In this document: positions 8,625 through 13,297 of the stretch, one piece after another
How the letters are laid out: the number at the start of each line of letters is the position of its first letter
How positions within the stretch are numbered: position 1 is the stretch's first letter
NCBI GenBank assembly: GCA_003118195.1
Contig: BEXV01000932.1
Coordinates: 133,663 to 146,959 of the forward strand
Length of the DNA stretch: 13,297 nucleotides
DNA from: Hemicentrotus pulcherrimus
Lineage: Eukaryota > Echinodermata > Echinoidea > Camarodonta > Strongylocentrotidae
Direction of reading: 5' to 3'
Made by a program: the position numbers and the translations under genes
Notes under the pieces: generated by a model
The model's input: only the letters and a program-made list of their open reading frames with translations
What the model was told of the DNA's origin: nothing
Databases searched by the model: none

Positions 8625-8986
8625 TAGATCATTGTGGTACACCTACACTTGAGTCAGGTACCGGTACCGGTAGTACGTGCGAAAAGCAGGAAGATTTCAA
8701 TTGCACAACTATTACCAAAGAGCTTACGTTACAGAGAGGACTTGATTAGCTCCACTATAATTATTTAACGTAGAAGTAGTAATATACGATATTGAAATAA
8801 ATGTACTCTCGATAGCAGTTTATAGTTTTTAAAGCATAATATTAAGGGTCATCCTAAACTATTTAGCAATAATTATGTGCTTTTAAGTACTAAATTTCGC
8901 TTACCATAATTCACCCCCCCCCCCATGATTTCAAAGAAAAAGGTTCAAGTGAGAATGGTGTACAGGTATGTTAGATCATTGTGGTA
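8625..8986. repeat. 15-bp direct repeats bounding about 330 bp
   Basis: TAGATCATTGTGGTA occurs at 8625-8639 and again at 8972-8986. The size of the repeat would fit a target-site duplication from a retroposed insert occupying 8640-8971. The interior includes a GGTACCGGTACC palindrome (about 8658-8669), a C run, and GGTTCAAGT at 8942-8950, which weakly resembles a pol III B box but lies at the wrong end for a + strand SINE. Identity of the insert is unknown. Confidence 0.4.
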
Positions 8987-9325
8987 GGGCCTATAGGGTC
9001 CAGTGGAAGTATGTATAGACAGAAAATCTGTCTGCTTGGAATATATTTTATTTTAACATCTTTGAATTTCCACGCTATAAGAGAGAGATGCGGTACAGAC
9101 AGATATGGTCTCAGCAGTATATCCGGGGCCGGAACATATCCTTCACTAAATTTTGGGTCTATTACAGGCCGGCCAGCTATGCTAGACCCTATATACTTTT
9201 TCTCAAAGATGGATTTTAAATGATTTTTAAAATTCTCTATATTTGCTCTCATGCACAAATCATGCTTGAAGCGTATTGAATAAGCTGTGAAATACAAAAA
9301 AAAAATAGAGACATGCTCTTTTTAC

Positions 9326-9456
9326 TTTTTTTTTCTTTTCTTCTTCTTCTTCCTTCTATTAAATGCTTTACTCAAGTTTGTACTACGGAAGTACCATCCA
9401 GTTATTCCTCTTCGATATAGTAGCTCTTGTAACACGTGTGCGAAAGACAAGTGAAA
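9326..9456 (+). promoter_or_regulatory. putative promoter and 5' UTR of the mitochondrial-protein gene
   Basis: A pyrimidine tract (about 9326-9358) is followed by ACGGAAGT at 9385-9392, an ETS/GABP-type site common in promoters of nuclear mitochondrial genes, and by CACGTG at 9433-9438. An in-frame TAA at 9430-9432 shuts the frame upstream of the ATG at 9457. No transcription start was determined. Confidence 0.4.
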
Positions 9457-9596
9457 ATGGCTTCTGCACTCCGGTCTATGAAATTTTCCAGAATATTACC
9501 CTTAGCTGCAAGAATTGCAACAAGGTCAAGCCTTCAACGTTCTGTTCAAATTACATCTGCTAGAAGATTAGATGACTCTGTTGGTAGAAACTTCGG
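9457..9596 (+). CDS. first coding exon of a probable mitochondrial matrix-targeted protein
   Basis: The ATG lies in a good context (GAAAATGG, A at -3 and G at +4) and is preceded by an in-frame stop at 9430. The 46 codons read MASALRSMKFSRILPLAARI, ATRSSLQRSVQITSARRLDD, SVGRNF. The first 38 residues carry eight Arg/Lys, many Ser/Ala/Leu and no acidic residue, which is the composition of an amphipathic mitochondrial presequence; processing near ITSARR is plausible. The exon ends TTCGG|GTAAAT, two bases into a Gly codon, with GT at 9597-9598. Without splicing the frame would stop at once (TAA 9598-9600), giving a 47-residue peptide. I do not recognise the mature protein, and no following exon could be identified before the window ends. 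Confidence 0.5.
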
Positions 9597-9911
9597 GTAA
9601 ATACAAAATATTTAGAAAATTAAAAAAATTGTTTGTGACTGTGTCTGTGTGTGACTCTCTCTACTGCCTAAGCAGAGCCTATTTGCAAACTGCTCCGACT
9701 CCAGCCGCCCAGGCTATACTGAACCTACCCCTAATCGACGCGAGATGTGGAGGGGCTTTGTCTAGACTACTTCTCTTAAAATGAATCAAATAGTTGATTA
9801 TAGATCTATATCATTTTGTAGCTAAAATTCTAGTGAATCTAACCATGCAACTCTTGCGCCTGAAATCATTATGATCATAAGCGATCGTCTGTAGGGCGCC
9901 GTCTGCATGAG

Positions 9912-9928
9912 TAGGGAGGCCAATGCCC
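9912..9928 (+). repeat. 17-bp motif shared in inverted orientation with 11457-11473
   Basis: TAGGGAGGCCAATGCCC at 9912-9928 recurs as its exact reverse complement at 11457-11473, with ATG just upstream in both. The second copy lies just beyond the LINE fragment in the minus direction, so both may be remnants of the same LINE 3' region. Confidence 0.7.
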
Positions 9929-10436
9929 AAATCTAACTTTTTAATTACTAATTTGTTTATAATAAAACAAAGATTAATAGAAAGCATTTACTTTCACTAA
10001 GAAAACTCGACCATCTGCCGACTCTAGAATTTGAATAACATAGGAGATATCCAGCTCAAAAGTAGGCCCTTCCTTCTACGCCAATCCGTACGTAAGAGCC
10101 TTGAATTGATCAATTTCATGTCCCCAAAATTACGTCGAGAATTAGACAGGCCCGAGGGAATAGGCATGTCATTGCCAGGACAACAAGTTCAAAACTTCGC
10201 GCGAATCATCAGCGGCTAGCCTTGAATCGGTCGCACACACCGACACAGTACTACAGGCCAGATACGGTAATTGCTAACTCGGAGAAGCTCCAACACCGGC
10301 CGCCCCGCAGCAGCAGGAGGAGCTTCCCGGAGTTACGTAATTGCATGCAAGCCGCTGAAAAATCGAGCCATGCCATGCCAGCAGGGATCGAAAATCGTTA
10401 TAACAAAATAAAAAATAAATAAAGAGACAGGCCTAC

Positions 10437-10471
10437 CTTAGTTCTGCGATGTATTCCAAATATTTCCTCAT
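10437..10471 (-). CDS. weak candidate first coding exon, minus strand
   Basis: On the minus strand an ATG (10471-10469) opens MRKYLEYIAEL and reaches CTAAG|GTAGGC, a reasonable donor with GT at 10436-10435. An in-frame TGA lies four codons before the ATG (GAT TGA TCT TTA CTC ATG). No downstream exon was recognised: the nearest acceptor tried (ATTTTTCAG near 10350) leads to a stop after a few residues. I do not recognise the peptide. Chance is a real possibility. Confidence 0.15.
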
Positions 10472-10593
10472 GAGTAAAGATCAATCTGACACTCCTTTAT
10501 CAATGATCGCGATCGATAAATCCAACTAGCAGCGAACACAATACATACAACGTACGTGCGCTGACGTAGTGTACTGCACTGGCAGAGATATTT

Positions 10594-10626
10594 CTCTCCC
10601 TCTCCCTGACTCTCTCTCTCTCTCTC
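10594..10626 (+). repeat. CT microsatellite
   Basis: CTCTCCCTCTCCCTGACTCT is followed by uninterrupted CT dinucleotides. Confidence 0.85.
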
Positions 10627-10892
10627 ACTAACCACCATACATTAAAACACACACCTTCAAATCATGGCATTCATTCCACTTCTCAATTGAAGTATAGACT
10701 GCTCACGTAGACTTTTTTTTTTTCTGAAATGTCTTTTTCAACACTTCTCATACATTACTGCACCACACTGGTGTCTAGTGATGAGAATAAGGTACTATGT
10801 GTGAGACTACGTCGAATTTGTTTTGCGCGCGATGTGACTCTAGCTCATACATATGCATATATTATTTCGCAATAATCTCTCTTTTGGGCTCG

Positions 10893-10908
10893 AAAATGAC
10901 GTCATTTT
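10893..10908. promoter_or_regulatory. 16-bp palindrome containing a full CRE (TGACGTCA)
   Basis: AAAATGACGTCATTTT is a perfect palindrome with the CREB/ATF consensus at its centre (10897-10904). It lies about 300 bp upstream of the candidate exon at 11214, so it could be a promoter element, though chance or a MITE remnant is possible; the intronic MITE also contains this octamer. Confidence 0.4.
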
Positions 10909-11213
10909 TTCACAGTTTTCCTCCCCAATTTGAGATGGCTGTAGCTATGGGGCTCAAACCAACGCAAGATTGCCTTAAAAATCGTACTCTATCTACCTTC
11001 GTATGTGCAGTTTGTAAAAAAATGTCATTAAAAAGATATCATCGTTTTTGATTATATTTTCTAGTTGTTAGAAGTGGCAATTGTGCACATCTGACATCTT
11101 AATCTCTATCAAAAGTTCTTTCATTTAAATTGGATTCCATATTTTTAGGGTCTACATTCTGGCATTGAGAAGGATTTTAGTGAGCACACCTCCGCGCCCT
11201 CTATACCTCTTAA

Positions 11214-11474
11214 ATGTGCGCGTCAGCTGTCGTGTGCTTGGACAATTATTGGACCAAAATACTTCAAAATCTGCAAGATCGTCAACAAATGGTGAAAGAC
11301 TATTACAGATTCATGATTATAGGTATGTTCTTCAGTGTAAAATTGTGTTTTTTAAATTTTTTATATTTAATAGATATTTGTTTTTCTTTTTTTCTTTCAG
11401 GCAATTTTTTTACTTGGACGAGCGCACAAAATCGTAGGCGTAGAAGCCTTACGCGCGGGCATTGGCCTCCCTAG
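11214..11474 (+). CDS. possible two-exon reading frame, unknown product
   Basis: An open frame begins MCASAVVCLDNYWTKILQNL, QDRQQMVKDYYRFMIIG, then meets TATAG|GTATGT (GT 11323-11324). A 78-bp candidate intron ends in a strong pyrimidine tract, TTTTTCTTTTTTTCTTTCAG, at 11400. Splicing keeps the frame and gives NFFTWTSAQNRRRRSLTRGH and WPP before TAG. The intron length is a multiple of three and has no in-frame stop, so retention would also stay open. The ATG context is weak (T at -3). The second part runs into sequence bordering the minus-strand LINE remnant. I do not recognise the product. Confidence 0.25.
   Translation: MCASAVVCLDNYWTKILQNLQDRQQMVKDYYRFMIIGMFFSVKLCFLNFLYLIDICFSFFLSGNFFTWTSAQNRRRRSLTRGHWPP
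11323..11400 (+). other. candidate short GT-AG intron (78 bp)
   Basis: The donor ATAG|GTATGT and an acceptor with a nearly pure pyrimidine tract match the consensus well at both ends. The strength of both sites is the main reason to suspect transcription here. Confidence 0.3.
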
Positions 11475-11639
11475 CATGAGGCATTTTCCCTGCATTTTTC
11501 TGCTCTGATCTGTCCTTATTCAACTCGCCATTAGTGTCTGTCCGTCTGTCTGTCCGTGACGTACAATCACCAGCATCTGGTTGTCGCGTACGTTGGGTTA
11601 GGGCCAAAACGCCAAACACGCCTAAATATTGAAGTGTGC

Positions 11640-11925
11640 TTCGGCTACAAGGTTTATGTAGCGAGTCCAATTTGATTTTAAAAGATTTCACATTGGGACT
11701 TGGGTGAGTTTCTGGTTTCTTCATCTAGATGATTCCATTCGGGGACGGTCTTGGGGTACAGGGAATGCCGGTAGCAGTCTTTGTTGGAACTAATGACATG
11801 GGATTTATAAGTTCCCCTTTGTCTTGTTTTATACCTGCATCTACTTGAGTAGAATCTAGCTGCTCTGCGCTGTATCCTCTCCAGTTTGTCTTGGTCTGAT
11901 TTATGCTGTCCCAGCGGGCGCACAT
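11640..11925 (-). mobile_element. decayed non-LTR retrotransposon fragment (reverse-transcriptase C-terminus)
   Basis: On the minus strand, three frames patch together the usual C-terminal region of CR1/L2/jockey-type reverse transcriptases: CARWDSINQTK (typical A-WDP-pattern), then in another frame KLERIQRRAARF, then DCYRHSLYPKTVPEWNHL (typical SFFPRTI-DWN pattern), then, in a third frame, SFKIKLDSL (typical FK--L end). About 40-60 residues usual between RRAARF and the WN motif are missing. At least two frameshifts and the deletion make it inactive. The 3' end may extend to about 11450. Confidence 0.8.
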
Positions 11926-11929
11926 GCTA

Positions 11930-12690
11930 AAAATAATCTCCTGAATTTTTCTCTAACTTAATACTTATTCTTATATTCTAATACTGTCCTTAAATATATA
12001 AGAAATAACAAATACTATAATTGTATCTGCATAATGCAATAGATGCCCTAAAACTCCAACACTACAACTGCCCCACCTCCGCACCGCCAAGACTCACGAC
12101 TACCCTGGGATAAATCTCCTAGAGCCAAGTCCTCACCCACGGTCACAAAAGTGCTATCTATTTATGTGGTATCTCCTGTTTCCCGGAAAACACCCCTACA
12201 ACAGAGTTAAAACCGAACAGTCAACCAAGATAAACCAACAATCAAATGCAATTCCAGTTATAGATTCACCAGAACAACATCACAATTAATACAGATTCAA
12301 ACCACAGCCAGTTCAAAAATACAAGTATAAGCAACCTAACCTAGATGTCTGTCTATTATAAATACAACTCCCTCCACCAACAAAACAAACAGACCAACAA
12401 ATTTAAAGTACTTGCCCTAAACTAACCTAGATGTAAGGGTTGTTTAATAACTATTTCATAAAAGAATTAAAGAAACCAAGCTTGCAAAGGAGACTACAAC
12501 CCCTTTCACAAGAGCAGAACTCCTGGGAGCAGAACCCCCACAATATCCACTAAATATAATTAAACAGCTTATGTTCAACCAATAATCACTTTTTATTCTT
12601 CCATTCCCTCTTTAATTCAATTCGTTGTAATTAATTGGTCACACAGCGCGCAGCCCCCTACCCACAAGGCATACACGTGAGTGCTTGCGG
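11930..12690 (-). other. strand-skewed non-coding region, possible minus-strand intron
   Basis: No open frame or RNA gene is seen. The + strand is strikingly rich in A and C: in 12181-12240 I count A 28, T 6, C 19, G 7. The minus strand is therefore T and G rich, the direction expected for the non-template strand of a transcribed region. This fits the minus-strand donor at 12698. Confidence 0.4.
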
Positions 12691-12698
12691 TCACTCAC

Positions 12699-12930
12699 CC
12701 AAGTAACCAGTCAACCCAACTAAACACCAAGAATAAATGAAGGAAAAAACCCGACAAAATCAGTCTAAATGATTTGAACCAAAGCAAAAGGTTTCTGATG
12801 CACCACTCCGTCGGAAAGAACTTGGAAATCACTTGAGAATAACTTTGAAACAGCAAATTTAAAAAATTGCTGGAGCAAAAATCTTTCAGCTTGCCTCGAT
12901 AACGAAACAAATTGAAAGAGGTCGAATCTG
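12699..12930 (-). other. putative 5' non-coding exon of a minus-strand gene, with strong donor
   Basis: On the minus strand the sequence stays open in one frame from about 12910 to TTACTTGG|GTGAGTG, a near-perfect donor (GT at 12698-12697). The frame has no ATG, only a TTG at its first codon, so a 5' UTR exon is likelier than coding. It begins next to the CpG-rich promoter-like stretch. The transcription start and the next exon are unknown. Confidence 0.3.
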
Positions 12931-13150
12931 CTCACTCAAATTTCCTCCGCTGTTTCCGAGAAAGTCCTGCCTCTCGATCTCGCACCTAACGTAACACAGA
13001 TACGCCACATCACGTGAGCGAATGGGAAATTCCCTTAGATGGGCAGCGCATCCAACGCCCCAATTGGTCTATCCCTCCAAGCCACGTCAGTAGACGTGCG
13101 CGGAATTTTGAAACCCGTTCTCTGTTAGACTCGCGCTCGGAGGGATATGG
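12930..13150. promoter_or_regulatory. CpG-rich promoter-like region with E-box, kappaB-like and CCAAT motifs
   Basis: CpG dinucleotides are much denser here than in the rest of the window. Within it are CACGTG at 13011-13016, the palindrome GGGAAATTCCC at 13024-13034 (fits the Rel/NF-kappaB consensus GGGRNWYYCC), CCAATTGG at 13060-13067 and further CACGTC/GACGTG words near 13083-13100. It lies directly upstream of the candidate minus-strand exon and about 130 bp before the right edge, so it may serve genes in either direction. Confidence 0.45.
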
Positions 13151-13172
13151 ATGGGAAAGCATAACCCAGTCT

Positions 13173-13190
13173 GGGGATATAACTATCCCC
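13173..13190. repeat. short perfect hairpin
   Basis: GGGGATA and TATCCCC form a 7-bp stem around a TAAC loop. It is short and may be coincidental. Confidence 0.4.
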
Positions 13191-13297
13191 CCCTGTCATC
13201 ACTGGAATGTTTCCCACATTCCACCATCCATTGTTCTACAGATCACATTCACGCCATTCAATAAGAATGCTTCCATAAACATTAAATATGGCTGACC

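Larger units (their letters stand above)
6902..9325. other. intergenic region, no gene recognised
   Basis: Several short open frames occur (for example 7034-7291, 7521-7745 and both strands of 8971-9297), but none shows a motif, a splice context or family resemblance. The region holds the LINE-like tail, a 17-bp tandem duplication, the GAT array, G-rich and C-rich runs (about 8592-8608 and 8913-8924) and a segment flanked by direct repeats. Confidence 0.6.
9597..10892. other. putative first intron / no confident gene
   Basis: If the exon at 9457-9596 is real, this is its intron or intergenic DNA. Open frames at 9572-9784, 10031-10219 and 10222-10422 lack motifs and splice support. The stretch has the 17-bp motif at 9912, a CT microsatellite at 10594 and one weak minus-strand exon candidate. 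Confidence 0.45.

Noticed and set aside
8971..9297. 108-codon minus-strand frame overlapping an 80-codon + frame
   Set aside because: No motif on either strand, and overlap of two open frames is more likely low stop density than coding.
10031..10422. Two adjacent + strand open frames
   Set aside because: Considered as continuation of the mitochondrial-protein exon; phases and acceptors do not match and no conserved motif is visible.
13014..13295. 93-codon + strand frame at the right edge
   Set aside because: It runs through the CpG-rich promoter-like region with no recognisable domain. An ATG at 13288 in another frame might begin a gene, but the window ends too soon to judge.
1..13297. tRNA, rRNA, CRISPR arrays or bacterial operon structure
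   Set aside because: No cloverleaf with A and B boxes, no rRNA core sequence and no regularly spaced repeats were seen; the window is animal genomic DNA.

Overview
The window is eukaryotic: an AT-rich animal genome with split genes, long introns, microsatellites, MITE-like elements and a decayed non-LTR retrotransposon. The repeat content (TTAA-flanked MITE, LINE debris of the CR1/L2/jockey sort) and the metazoan-type UTP25 protein fit a marine invertebrate, with an echinoderm such as a sea urchin as my best guess. That guess is inference and was not checked by any search.

Left third (1-6.9 kb): the 3' part of UTP25 (also called DEF or DIEXF), a factor of the U3 small-subunit processome, on the + strand. 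Eight exons (580-676, 1329-1414, 1948-2030, 2515-2591, 3622-3693, 4073-4197, 4937-5035, 5462-5708) join with consistent phase into an open C-terminal half of 294 residues. Upstream exons lie before the window. Six of the seven complete introns are GT-AG. The intron 2031-2514 is AT-AC with the full U12-type signature. Two MITE-like elements sit in introns (2779-3382 and 4224-4412). Just after the stop codon is a decayed second copy of the last 23 codons of the gene. Its differences fall mostly at third codon positions, and it carries one deleted base. Candidate poly(A) signals are at 6478 and 6896.

Middle (6.9-9.4 kb): no gene recognised. It holds a LINE-type 3' tail (7303), a 17-bp tandem duplication (7497), a long GAT repeat (7993) and a roughly 330-bp segment flanked by 15-bp direct repeats (8625 and 8972).

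Right (9.4-13.3 kb): a probable first coding exon of a nuclear-encoded mitochondrial protein (9457-9596), with an ETS-type site and an E-box just upstream. I found no following exon. After it come a CRE palindrome (10893), a weak minus-strand exon candidate (10437-10471) and a possible two-exon reading frame with good splice signals (11214-11474). A frameshifted fragment of a LINE reverse-transcriptase C-terminus lies on the minus strand (about 11640-11925). A strand-skewed region (11930-12690) leads to a CpG-rich promoter-like segment at 12930-13150 with E-box, kappaB-like and CCAAT motifs. A strong minus-strand splice donor near 12698 suggests a leftward gene starting there.

Only UTP25 is a confident gene identification.
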